Assembly: GCA_020747065.1 (NCBI GenBank)
Contig: JAGMVK010000009.1
Span: 496,001 to 560,000 of the forward strand
DNA length: 64,000 nucleotides
Direction: 5' to 3'
DNA from: Cadophora sp. MPI-SDFR-AT-0126
Taxonomy: Eukaryota > Ascomycota > Leotiomycetes > Helotiales > Ploettnerulaceae
The translations under genes were made by a program, and so were the position numbers. A model generated the notes under the pieces. That model saw only the letters and a list, made by a program, of their open reading frames with translations, did not search any database and was not told where the DNA came from. Below, one piece after another: positions 25,571 through 37,479 of the stretch (positions within the stretch are counted from its first letter, which is position 1; each line of letters begins with the position of its first letter).

Positions 25571-26976
25571 CCATGGAGTGCTCGTGCGAACCATCCATCA
25601 TAGATATCGGCGGATTCGACGGCTGGCACAACTATTGCTCGTGGCCTTCTTCCCATCGACAAACTATCAACACCACTGCGTCAACACTAACTCCTACCAC
25701 TCACCGGATTCCGCCATCCGCACCTGTCACAGATCAAATATCAACAGATATCTCACACCTTGTCTTTGAACGCCAAAACTCTAAAGTGCCGCCTCCTTTC
25801 CTTGTTCTGTTGGCTCACCTCGGCCGGCTTCTTCCCCCAGATCCAGATCCAGATCAGATCCAGTCCAGATAACGCAAGGAAAGACGGATTCGAGGAGAGC
25901 AAATAATCGAATCGAAGTGAAGGAAGCGACGGAAGACCGAACGACCCTACCTAGGTACATCAGAGGCGCCTCTTTCCAGGGACTGACTGTGCTCCTCGTT
26001 TCTTTTACACAATTATACAAACAAGACTCAGTATTCTTTTTGCAGCAATCGACGTCCAACACCGACTAGAATATCTACGCCGCGACGACAACACTCGGGC
26101 CATCCTGCATCGAGATCGAGACACCCAGCCGTATTCTCCGCTGCACCCATTGGACCCTTCCTTCGCTCCCCTCGCAGCTACTAGAATTCTAGCTAGTACT
26201 CTTCCCGAAAAGTCTCAATCTTTAATCCTCCCTCGCTCTGCTTGCCTCGCCACTCCACTTCCCTTCATTTTCCCCATCCACCTTCTGCAGCGACACACTG
26301 CATCGCCGCCATCACATCTCTAAGACATCGCCAGCCAGCGACCAATACCCTGAGACAGCCTCGAGATTGCCCCGAATCGATTCGAATCGAAGGTCTCCCG
26401 CCGCTCTCCCGTGCATGCAAAGCGATCCTGTAGTTAACTGCGGGAAGTACCTAGCGAATCGAACGCCTCATATCTGGATCGCATCGGATCTCATTCCCAC
26501 GCATCCATTCATGAAGGCTCGCGTGCAGGACTAGCAGAAGAAGGACAATTGCGACACCACGGGTCTTTATATTTTTAGGGATTGTGTCTTGGATTTTCAG
26601 AAACGAGACCAACAACAAACATCCATCCGGCGGGCAGATCCTGCTTTTTACCTGGTTGACTTGACAATCGAGTATTTTGGACTCCGCAAGTCTCATCTAA
26701 TCCGTGACGCCTCGACGGTCCAGTTGCCCAGTCCAGGATTCATAACCGCTGCACATTCCAGTGGGAAACCACCTCCACCAGCAACTACCACCACACCTTG
26801 CACGACCAAGGCAGCATACTCCGATACTCGAGCTGAAGGGGCCAGTTGCAGATGTTTGGGTGAATTGGGTGTAACGGGAACACGCATCGGGAACGGCAGC
26901 AGCACGATATTATCTGCCGCACACGCACGTTTTCCGAACCTCTCATCTGAGGGTCCTTTTATCTTCAGATCCTGTA

Positions 26977-28562
26977 ATGGAGAAATTGGATGGAAGCACC
27001 AGACAAAGGTAAGTCTGCTCTCTTCCCCCCACTATTATATGCGCCAGGTCTAACATTGTATCCACAGTGGCATACACTCAATCATTAATCGCGAGCAAGT
27101 CGAATACCTCCACAACGATCGCCCTTACTCCACACCCTCTACAATGGCGGCAACGGCAGTAGTCAGTCCTGTCTCGATGTACTCACAACCTCCTCCTCCG
27201 TACACATGGGGTGGGCCAGGGCCTTCTGTGTCAGGCTTGATCTCCCCTCCAGACTCTCGACGGACTTCAGACAACAAGACGGAATCCCATAGACAATCTT
27301 TACCCTCTCTACACGAAGCCCTGACGGGTGAGCCCAAGACTAGTCAATACACCTCTCCTATCTCTGCGGCTCCTCAATCACAGCAGCTGCCATACTCGCA
27401 ACAACAAGGGCAACAAATACCCCGGTCGTTTCCACCACCAGAACATTCTCAATACTCGTCACAAACTCCCTTACAACCAAGACAGCCGTCTCCACCTCAA
27501 CCAGTGCATCCACAATCAATTCCATTCTCCCGATCCGAACAAGGCCCAAATCCTTTCTCGGAGACTTCAAGACATCCTTCCTTGACGGCTCTTCAAACTG
27601 CGCCAGCTCCACAGAACCCATACGCTCCCCGATTCGAGCAACCAAGATATGAGCAAGATCCCAGAGCTCAGGAACGAGCACCCAATGGATATCAACCACC
27701 ACCTCCTCCGCCACAACCATACTCTTATGGACCTGGACCCGGGCCGATGCAACAGGCAGGACCTCAGCCAGTATTCAATCAACCACGTTATGCGCCTCAA
27801 AATCCACGCGAAATGAAAGAATGGGCTCCACAGGAAAAGCTTGAGGTGTTTAGAGAAGGTTTGAAGAGACATTTAGAGGTGTATGACTTTGAGAACAGCT
27901 TGGCCCAGGTATGTCGTCACTACAGCTCGACGAACCTTAAATTGACATTTCATAGATCAATAAAACCAGTGGAATAATCCAGAATTGGTCAGCACACTAC
28001 AATGCCATTGCTCAAGAGCAGCAGCAATCCGTCAACATCATCCCGGATCGAATGCCGACCTTAGACTCAGTAGACGAGATGATCCGTCACAACGAATCTG
28101 TCACCAACCTTCTCCAGGAGATGAAAGCTATGATTTACGAGCAAGCTCAACATACCGCCCATCAACGTATGCGTGAGCAAGGTGGACGAGGTCCGGGTGA
28201 CTACGACGATGATGGCATGTACGATGATATGAAAAGTCACGGTGGGTATGGGCCGGAAAGTAAGAAGCGTCGAGGGGTAGGTTCGAACACTCTTTTTCTA
28301 ATCCTAAGGAAACAGCCATCGGAGAAACGTTTACTAACGAAATTCTCAGAGAGCCGCACCGCCAGGGCGCTGCCACAGCTGTAACCGAGCGGAAACTCCA
28401 GAATGGAGACGAGGTCCGGATGGTGCTAGGACACTGTGCAATGCTTGTGGATTGCACTACGCCAAGCTGACGCGGAAGAATACGATGAAGAATTCGCAGG
28501 GCCCGAACGGCGGTCCGTTGAGGCCGGTGAGTAAGGATGGACTCTCACCAAGGCCGATGTGA
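26977..28562 (+). CDS. nsdD: NsdD/SUB-1/LTF1-type GATA transcription factor
   Basis: Four exons are proposed: 26977-27008, 27068-27908, 27956-28276 and 28350-28562, giving 468 residues; A. nidulans NsdD is 461 as I recall. The family controls sexual development, represses conidiation and, in Botrytis (LTF1) and Neurospora (SUB-1), acts in light response. Residues 37-260 are Pro/Gln-rich. A helical region about residues 265-370 (KEWAPQEKLEVFREGLKRHLEVYDFE onward) is typical of the family. An acidic/Gly stretch and a KKRRG basic motif follow. The C-terminal finger has Cys406, Cys409, Cys428 and Cys431 with an 18-residue loop, the fungal IVb GATA class. The ATG at 26977 reads in frame through the first intron (GTAAGT..CAG). 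A second ATG at 27144 is Met37 and could give a shorter isoform. The desert upstream suggests complex regulation. Confidence 0.93.
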
Positions 28563-29777
28563 GGATTTGCCGAAGCAACGTTAAGATGAAAGGAAAGAGA
28601 GAATTGTACAAATATACCCATTCAGCCGCCGCTATCCCTTCTATGGGAATTTTTTCGGATCTAGAGACGAACGGACGAGGAGCAGTCAAGGAGACGAGCG
28701 AACAGAGACTTCATGGGTTCGCCTGATTGGGGAGAGAGAAAGGAGAGAAGAGAGTAGAGAGAGGGGGAGACAGGCTGCGCCTACCAGGGTGTAAAACAAA
28801 ATTTTCATTCACTCGACGGCGGCATATAAAGGGGTTTTCCCTTTGCTTTTTTCCAGCACTGTCCAATGTACAAACCTCTATTAGGGGGTAGCGAGCATAC
28901 CATTAGCGGCATTTTGGCTGGCATGCATGCATCAATCTGCATTTAGGGCTGGCTGGCGTTTTGAACAGGACTTGGAACGGAATTGGGACAGGATTGGGCT
29001 CAGGCAGATACACATACACAATTTTTTAATCCTGGAACTGGAATGGGGTCTTATTGTCCTGGGAATTGGGTTTGCGATTGGGATGGAACGGGATCAAAGG
29101 ATTTTAAAGGGCCGAACTTTCGAAGTGGAATGGGTGGCTTGGTGGCGAGACTTCTATGTCTGGAGTTCCTTGAAATTCACAAATGAGATTTTGTGAGGAC
29201 CGGGGGAGGAGATACGCATGATCATTTATAGAAAGGCGCGGGTGGAAGGCATGGCTTTGTGTTTGTTTATTTTTTGGCTCTGGCTAGCTTCGGGAGGGGG
29301 ACGGGGATGGAGAATATACCAGAGGATTAGGGGACTTGAAGCGGGATCAGAGATACCACATCAGAAATCTGGACGACAACAGAAATTCGCCTCCACGGAA
29401 GGTATATTCAAGACCATGGGTTCAGTAAAATCTGAATTATACAGTTCAAAGGGAAATAAAGCGGGCCTTTGAGCCCGAAAGAAAATGAAGGAAGGAGTTC
29501 CGAAGGAACGAGATACCCTTGCAAGAGGTGACGACAGAGAGTCAGGAGAGATATACACAAATACAAAGACTAGCCATCAAATATTTTCGAAAAAAATATA
29601 ACAAAAAAAATTTACAAATTCAAATCCTAAAAATTCATTTGCTCTTTCTCTTCTCTCACTGTTTGATTCAAACGGTATTTACTTCTCATGTTTGTTATTA
29701 ATTTACATGAGTGGGTAGGTATATATATATATATGTATGTATTCGTTGCTGCCCTGCCTTTCTTTGTGGGTGTTAGT

Positions 29778-29803
29778 GGGGGGGGGGGGGGGGGGAAGGG
29801 GGG
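29778..29803 (+). repeat. Poly-G run (18 G, AA, 6 G)
   Basis: Eighteen consecutive G, then AA, then six G. It is an obvious length-variable microsatellite and a place where sequencing or assembly may be wrong by a base or more. Confidence 0.9.
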
Positions 29804-30064
29804 ATTCTATGTCTATTTATTCATCGGCATTCCAGACGGGTCGGTTCTGTAGGTAGTTTTTTTTTTGTTGCCGAATGTTTACAGTAGTACTACGACACGA
29901 ATGCAATGCGTCAGATTCGGTCGGTTATTCTTATCATTGCTACACTCTTGTCGAGGTTATTGTTTTGGAGGGAGAAAGGGGCGGGGTTCTGAGGAATAGA
30001 TGGTTTATTCTCGGGGATGTCACAGGAAAGGACGAGACGCTAAGAAAGCAACATTGCTTGGTCA

Positions 30065-30130
30065 ACGAGGAGATACAGTACGAGGAGATACAGTACGAGG
30101 AGATACAGTACGAGGAGATACAGTACGAGG
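30065..30130 (+). repeat. 15-bp tandem repeat, about 4.4 copies
   Basis: The unit ACGAGGAGATACAGT is repeated perfectly at 30065, 30080, 30095 and 30110, with a partial copy to 30130. The unit length is a multiple of three, and a plus-strand frame at 29875-30180 runs through it as repeated EEIQY. I do not otherwise see evidence that the frame is a gene. Perfect copies point to a young, probably length-variable minisatellite. Confidence 0.95.
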
Positions 30131-33100
30131 TATCGCTATCTTTGCTTGTTGAGACGAGGTTGGAGGCACGTAGTAGATAGACAGGATTTGAGCGGCTTTA
30201 GATTTTTACTTTGTTGCACATCAATATCAATACCCCGTCATTAAGCGAGTTGGAGGAAAGGGGGGGTGTGGTGTGGTGCGGTGCGGTGCAAAGACGGAGT
30301 GAGGGCGGGGTTGATGGGGTTGTCGCATGGTGATTTAGGTAAGGGATGGGGGGATGATTGAATTTTTAAGGATGATTTGGATGGGCTTTATTTTGTTCTG
30401 GTTTATCTTGCGTGCTTCAGCGCAGTAGGAAGATGCTGGATCTAGATAGATGCGCGGTAGGGAGTGAGGAAGGGGTATGTGAGTAGAGGTGTGAGTTGTG
30501 TTGAGGTGATGTAAGTAGAGAATTGGAACGGGTATTCCGAATTTCAGTTTTCTAGCGGTGGATAGAGCCTTGGTCATGAAACAAGTGCGCGTGCAGAGCT
30601 TTTGGTACTGTTTACTTTTTGAAGTTGTTGGCGCGATCGGCGATCTGAGACTTGATGTTGAGATTGGAGAACTGCGGTCCAGCCATGGAGGCAGGCGCGC
30701 TGTTACCGCTAGGAAGATTCTTGGCTGGTTTTGTTGTGAATTATATTCTAGCTCTGGGTCTGGGAATTTGTTTTGGTTTGTTTTCGTGTGCGGGTCTTCA
30801 CTTTTGGGGCCGCTGGTAGAGAATGATTGTGGGAGGGAGAAGGAAAAGTGGGAACCTAATGGCTAGGAGAAAGGAATGACGGAGAAACTGAGTTTATTGC
30901 ATAAGGAAGCAAGACACTAGAAAGAAGATAAATTGTGTGCTTGTAAGTGTAAGATGGCTTTAGTTTGTTTGGACTCAGAAACCAGGTTAGAGAGTCTAGT
31001 GGTATGCTGGTGTGACTCCTGAAAATGGAACTCTGTGTGAGCTGAATCATTGAAATGCTGCCCAAACACTAAGTGGTTTTATCAACTCACGAAATATGAG
31101 ATTTTACTGACTACCGGGTCACGGCAAGTAAGGGAGAAGTTGGCTTTAGACTCACGGAGTTGGATTCCAACTGGTTTCCGATTCAATGTCGTACAACACA
31201 AGTATCCACACGGACGAAAGGATTCATGGAGAATTGGTGCCCAAGAGAAGAAACACACTGAAGTGCAGATATGTATATTGGAACAAGTAGCTATGGTGAT
31301 GCTCTTAGTCCGACCGTGGCGTCTGGAATGGAGACGCCGTTATGTCTTGTCTCGTCGAATGTACTTGTCTCGTCTCGGGAAAATTTCAAGATACACGTTT
31401 TGAATGGCATCGTTTCTTGTCCCGCCTTGTATCCTTGGAAAGAAGACCTCGACTCCAGTCTCGTCTCGTTGACAGAAGTCTCGGCTCAAGGAGAGACAGT
31501 GGGGGAGAGAATGTAGTTAGGTCAAGAGAAAGAATGTGATGAGTCTCAATTCAAGTTGAACATTCGGGGGTTTCACTCTAATGCCTCGTTAATTATATCC
31601 TTACCTCCTGCTCAGTGAATGAAACATATTCGTTTTTGGCAAGAAAGGATTGAAGAGTACAATGCCACGTTGTATGTAGTGGATACCTTGCGTCCGAACA
31701 CGTGCAGATAGATATGTCTCAGATGGAGGGGAACGAGTGAGATCGGATCTCGACTATGCAGTATGACCTGTCTTATTTCTCGGTTGTATGAGTACTATTG
31801 GTTCACGATATATGAGAGGTCCTGTTTCCGTTTAGAGGTTCAGCTGATTGGACGGAGTTGACTCCGGTCCCAACAGCCACGTGTTGAATAAGTGTCGACT
31901 TCAAGACTAAGTAAGGCGAGACTAGCGAGGTATGGAGCGGGTTGCATGGTATGACAAGTATCCAAGACCAGATTTCGGATTTCTTGACCTTTTTGGGAAA
32001 GAATGAGGCTTGCACGGGTCGGGTCGAATATGTGAGTCCACCGTTGATTTTCGTCAAGTGACGAACTAGTAGGCATTAGCCTTCAGCAAGAGCAGGAAAA
32101 AAGCAAGCTCTTTCCATATCGCATTACTTCAATCGGGGATTTCCCAGAAATTTGATCGCATTTACATGGCATGGCATGGCGTTGCATCGGCCTGAATCCC
32201 TTCCATCAACTTGACATCACTTCACTTTATGTTCAATCCTCATCCTTGGAATAAGTCCCACGCGTAGTTTGTGGCCACGTTTCTTTCCTCTTCTCGCCAT
32301 ATCCCTTACTTGTACGAATATATTTTACCAATATACGCCAATACCAGCCCGCATCTACGATAATTCCCCGTCCTCCCTCATCAAGACTAGCACCCTAGCT
32401 TACTCGTCCTGCTCGTCCCGCTCCAGGTTTCATTTCCACGCACCTTGCACGCCCTATAACGTCATCGAAAATCCAATCGCGTCTGATCAAATAAACCTGT
32501 CACATCTCACATCTCACAGCCCCAACTAACACACGCCCAATCCCGATCTCGATCTCGTTGGACTCCCGATCGACCCACACACACCCGTTCGCTTCTTCCC
32601 TTCCTTCCCTCGTGGATGGGCTTCTAGGGCGTATGGGAAGAGGCTTACGCACTCATGTGTGTTCCCGATATCCTGGGAGTTTGGACACTAACCATTACAC
32701 AGCATGAAGTGATGTTGTGCCGTTCGCTTGGATACTAGACGGGCGAGTAAAGCCGCTTTCGGAAGCGAAAGCGTGAGAAGAAGGCGAAGAAAAGGAGATT
32801 GCTTTGCTTTCTTGCTATTTTAGGATATTTTCTTTATCGGTTTGAAGGAGAGAAAGAGATTACGAAAATTAAATTGTAGGAGGAGGGACGTGAATCTGGG
32901 TGATGATTGATGGGAGGGAAGCGTTCATCCGACCCAGGAAGCGAAGCTGGTACAACACACAAGATACTTCCCTTCCCCTCCCTCTCTCATCCCGATACTC
33001 ACAAGCTAAAATAGGCCAACGTCCAGCTCAGCTCATCTCTCAACCAAGCCACGGCAATCAACTCTAACATCGGTACCACAACCAGGAAGTTGGGAGCCAA

Positions 33101-35138
33101 TGCATACCTCCAACCATGGATCATGTATGCACGCAAGCAAGCGCGTCGGTACCTCCGTCCACCTCAATGTCAAGCAAGGCGACCCGAAGGCGGCAGCGTA
33201 CAGACTAGATGGTACAGCAGCGAAGCGATAACAGGCAAACTGCATGACGTGAAGTGCATGATCGACTTTGTGCTGCATGAGCAGCAACTCTCCGTTGGAA
33301 TACTTCGCCCTGGCCACTTATCGCCAATGGCTAGGTAGCCATATTCGTGATTCTTGTGTGCATTTATGGGCTCGGTTGTGTAAATGCGGATGCAACCGCT
33401 TTTTGGTAAAGGGTTTCCAATAACTGTGGCTTGATGTGTATGCTATGTGACAACTTACCGCCTCATGTGCAAGCATGCATATGTGCGGTTGGGTCACGAG
33501 GGTACAGCTGGATTATGAGGAGGCACGAGACCTCGTTTGCCTCGTCCTTTCATGTATCGGAGTCTGAAGAGGCCAAGGTGCTTAGGGTGCAGGTAAGGTA
33601 GTTCCGATGACTTTGGGAGGGGAAAAGGTGTGGTGGGACAGGGGAGATGAAGGCGAGGATTGAAGGTGAAGATTCTATTTGGAATGAATACCTGGTGGAG
33701 CGTATTGTGAGGCATTCTTGAATCTGTTCATGTTGAAGTATCGTATAGCTCAGGTAAACATCATCTCGAAATTGCTCGTCAAGTGTTGACAAGGTGTCTC
33801 AGAGAGAACCATGGTGATACATCCTTGGCAGCTCATCTCAAAGTTTCCTCGAAGACTTAATCAAGGAGAAACGCCGAGATCTGTTTGTGATGAGAGCACC
33901 GAAGAAGTGGTTCAGTACTATTCAAAGCATCGATTCCAGCATTGATGGTCTGTAAAGCGATGGGAAAGCTTGGAGAGAATGCAAAGCCGAGACGAAGCGA
34001 GAGGTCCAGGGACATTTGAGTGATCGAGCGAACAGTCGTCGTAAATCATTATCCTGTCGTTAAGTGATGATAGTTTGACAAGATTCAAGATGTAATATTG
34101 GTTGTTGTCGTCTGGTGTTGATCATCCGAAATAAGCTTAAACTCTCCCTGCCCCTTTCCCGTGGCTCGCCTACCGGAGAGCGAAACAAAAGGCGGATCGA
34201 GGCACGTGAAGGGCACCAAAATAAAGCCATTCAAGTCACTACTCCTCGACGTATAGTGCTTTAAAAACGGCTAACTAAGGGGTGCAATTGATTATATTGT
34301 ACTTTTCTTTCTAAATTTGTGATAATAATTGAATTCTTGTTATATCTCGCCAACATCGACCAGATATTTCGTTGTGGAGATCAACCCCTCTAATGACCAC
34401 AGCCGAGAATCCCCCCCATGACGTGCCGAGTACCCCACTACCAGCAGCGGCGGTCGCGCCCTTCACTCAAAAACATAGCCTAGCTTTTGTCAGCAGATAA
34501 AAAATTCCACCCCACTTCAACCCAACCCAACTCCGATCCAGCAAATATCCGAAATATCTCCTTGCTCCATCTCTCCTCACTCTTTTCTCCAATTCCCAAT
34601 TGCAGAGCTGCCGACGATTGAAAGCTCTTAGCTATCGTGGGGTGAAAAGGAAAACCGACACAGCAGGAAGACCGAGTTGGGATATGTGCATATTGCGTGC
34701 TTGAGACTCGGTCTTTGAGTGGGTGTTCCGCGCGAGGCTGCGGAGAGGTCTGGCAGAGTGGGGGTTCTGCCTGTTGGAGGATAGATTACGAAGGGGGCAT
34801 CGCACTGCATCTTTTCTATTTGTCTTGGGAGAAGTGTGGACTCAGTTGTTGCTGTAAGGCTATTCATTGAGAGGACGCCGGTCAATCGCAGTCGCAGATT
34901 CATTGTTGTTGTAGTGGAAAAACCGAAGGTCCTACGATAAACTCCACGAGTCGAGATATTTGGTAGCCTTCTCCAGCCTTGGTGGTACCGGCGCATATCA
35001 TTCGAAGACAAATAGGCCTCGAGAGCCCGACAGCTGCACGAATCTGATCACACCCTTATCGAGTTATACAAAGACAAGAAAGGAAGCATAGTTGGACATA
35101 CGTGCTTGGAGAATATTTGGCTTTTTGGGTAGAACAAG

Positions 35139-37479
35139 ATGGGGCTTTTGTGAGTTACTGCCAGATGGACACAATGGTATGCATACGGGTAATACAAGGG
35201 GAGATGCTGATCCTGCACTTGGCTTAGGGCTCTAGGAACTCCGCTCGATTGGCCAGAAGCTAAGAATAATGCGAATCATGTCCGGGAATGGGGGATCAAG
35301 GTACGAATATACAGAACTCTGGGAGGGATACATACTGATGTGGATGGTTGGGTAGCAATTATTAGCTATCTGGAATCGGGCGAAGGGGAAAGAGAAAGAT
35401 GCTTTGCTGTGGGGAGATGAGGTTGGTTCTGCCTGGACATTGGTCGAAGAAAGGTGTTGATGGTTTCATAGATCGAATATCTGGTCGTGACATATAAGGA
35501 TGAAGATCCCCAGGTTACACTGTCTTTGAGACAGGCGGATATTTTGACTGCGCTTGCGCAGGATGAGAAGTTATGTACAGAAGGAGGTTGTGTGCCAGAT
35601 TTGCAGGACGTGGACGGGTAGGTTTTGTATGCTTTGTTGGAGCGGCAGATTTCTAACCCTCCTAGGGCGAGCACTCTGCCAATCTTCCATCCCGAGTTTG
35701 GCCGATTCATGCTGGAGGCTACACCTGGAAAACCATGGGGAATCGGCTTCAAAGATTTATTGGATGTGGAGCCAAATATGAGACTGAGGTGAGGCTGACT
35801 TCCACAAATTTCGGAGCGCTCCTGACAGGACCAGGCGCAAGATTGCAAAGGAGCATATGCACTCAGAAGAATACCCCATCACATTAACGACATATCCACG
35901 ACTTGGCAGTCCAGGTATATTTACAACACCATATTATCCACCATCTGGTTGCAAGCTCCGGTCACAATTTGTACCTGACGAAATCGCAAATCCTCACATC
36001 CGATTCCCTACTTTGGCGGCCAATATCCGTTCACGAAGAGGCCGAAAGGTTCAAGTGAACGTCCCAGTGTTCAAGGATGAAAATACTCCCTGGCCTTGGA
36101 AAGATCCTACAGTCAATTACGACTTACATAACTGGCCAGAAGACGATGATGTTCGGAATGGAGCTTCTCCAGATAACTTCATTCATATGGATGCCATGGC
36201 TTTTGGAATGGGTAGTTGTTGTTTACAGATCACGTTTCAGGCGAAGAATATCACTGAAGGACGGAAGATGTACGATCAATTGAGTCCGTTGGGTCCGATT
36301 CTTTTAGCTCTGACGGCAGCTACTCCGATTTACAAAGGCTTCCTAGCGGACACAGATGTCAGGTGGAATCAGATCAGCGCTGCTGTCGATGATCGAACAC
36401 CTGAGGAGTTGGGAGAAAAGGTACGAGATTCAGATATCATGGGTAATCAAGCTAACAATCATCAGCCCTTGAAAGACAACCGATGGCGTATACCAAAATC
36501 TCGATACGCTTCGAATTCCACCTACATATCAGACGATCCTCGCTTAAGAAAGGAATATCTTGATCCCAAGCTCGTGACAGATCCAGATGTCAAACAGCAA
36601 CTCATGGACGGCGGTATGGATTCCGTCCTAGCCACCCACTTCGCTCATCTCTTCATTCGTGACCCCATCGTAATCTTCGCCGAAGATCTTCAAGAACTCG
36701 ACCTCACCAAAACCGACCACTTCGAAAACCTCCAATCCACAAACTGGCAACACATCCGCTTCAAGCCCCCACCACCCAACAACGACATTGGTTGGCGCGT
36801 CGAATTCCGCCCCATGGAAATCCAAATCACCGACTTTGAAAACGCCGCCTTCTCCGTCTTCATCGTCCTCATCACTCGCGCCATCCTCAGCTTCGATCTT
36901 AACTTCTACATCCCCATCCCCAAGACAGACGAGAACATGCAAACGGCACACAAGCGCGACGCTGTCCTGAATGATAAATTCTACTTCCGCAAGAACCCCT
37001 TCCCGACGCGCTTTCCCAGACCGTATTCGCAGAATGGCGGCTCGAGATCGGGGACTAACACCCCGACTATCAGTCGTCCGCCTACGCCTACAGGCCCTGT
37101 TGAGGAAGAGTACGCGCTCATGAGCATCGACGAGATCATGAACGGCAGCAGTCCAGACTCGGACAACAATTTCCCCGGTCTGATACCACTTGTAGAGAGC
37201 TATCTCGATAGCATGAACGTCGATGTCGAGACGAGGTGCGACTTAGCCGCGTACCTGAAGCTGATTCGACGGCGTGCTGATGGGACCCTCTGGACGGCTG
37301 CGAAGTGGATCAGGGAGTTTGTGAGGGGTCACGAGGAGTACAATGGTGATAGCGTGGTGGGCGAGAAGATCAATCATGATTTGATTGGGGCGGTTATTGC
37401 TATTGAGAGTGGTGGGAGGAAGGACGTTAAGGATATTGAGAAGTTCCTGGGGAAGGGGAGTACGGAGAGTGGGGAGTAG
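35139..37479 (+). CDS. GSH1: Glutamate-cysteine ligase, catalytic
   Basis: This enzyme joins glutamate and cysteine using ATP, the first and rate-limiting step of glutathione synthesis in the cytosol. Seven exons are proposed: 35139-35149, 35228-35300, 35356-35421, 35472-35617, 35666-35788, 35835-36420 and 36466-37479, giving 672 residues, close to the 678 of yeast Gsh1. Recognisable family blocks are MGLLALGTPLDWPEAK at the start, QLLAIWNRAKG, VTLSLRQADIL, LPIFHPEFGRFMLE, EYPITLTTYPRLG, MGSCCLQITFQA, LGPILLALTAATPIYKG and IPKSRYAS. Exon 1 is only 11 nt, but the family N-terminus requires it. The intron at 36421-36465 is 45 nt with no stop codon, so the frame stays open through it. Family alignment (EKPLKDNRW) and a GCTAAC branch site support removing it. 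The gene converges with xanthine dehydrogenase, 370 bases away. Confidence 0.95.

Larger units (their letters stand above)
7869..26976. other. Gene desert of about 19 kb upstream of the nsdD-type gene
   Basis: I find no frame on either strand with a recognisable domain, a consistent exon chain or gene-like composition over these 19 kb. Open frames are short, overlapping and of random composition. The sequence is not strikingly AT-rich, so it does not look like RIP-degraded transposon remains. It holds simple repeats (GAGAT runs at 15676-15690 and 18839-18860, a 12-G run at 13149-13160), many TTGACTT words around 10.73-11.03 kb, and long pyrimidine-rich tracts from 24.3 kb onward. The last 2-3 kb are probably the promoter and long leader of the GATA-factor gene. 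Long non-coding transcripts could lie here, but sequence alone cannot show them. Confidence 0.6.
28563..35138. other. Gene-poor stretch between nsdD and glutamate-cysteine ligase
   Basis: About 6.6 kb with no gene I can support. The first part is probably the 3' untranslated region of the GATA-factor gene. It contains an 18-G run (29778-29795), a TA run (29720-29734) and a 15-bp tandem repeat (30065-30130). The 32.2-34.6 kb part has only short overlapping frames. The last few hundred bases are the promoter of the ligase gene. Confidence 0.55.

Noticed and set aside
7869..26976. The desert as a RIP-degraded transposon graveyard
   Set aside because: The sequence is not markedly AT-rich, and I see no transposase or polymerase remnants, long terminal repeats or terminal inverted repeats by eye. 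A composition scan and a repeat-library search would settle this.
26589..27053. 154-codon plus-strand frame just before the nsdD-type gene
   Set aside because: It begins at TTG, not ATG, and after the likely intron it meets a stop within seven codons; the frame starting at 26977 joins the conserved protein instead.
34628..35011. Minus-strand frame of 127 codons upstream of the ligase
   Set aside because: No recognisable motif, and it lies in the expected promoter of the ligase gene; a small divergent gene cannot be excluded.
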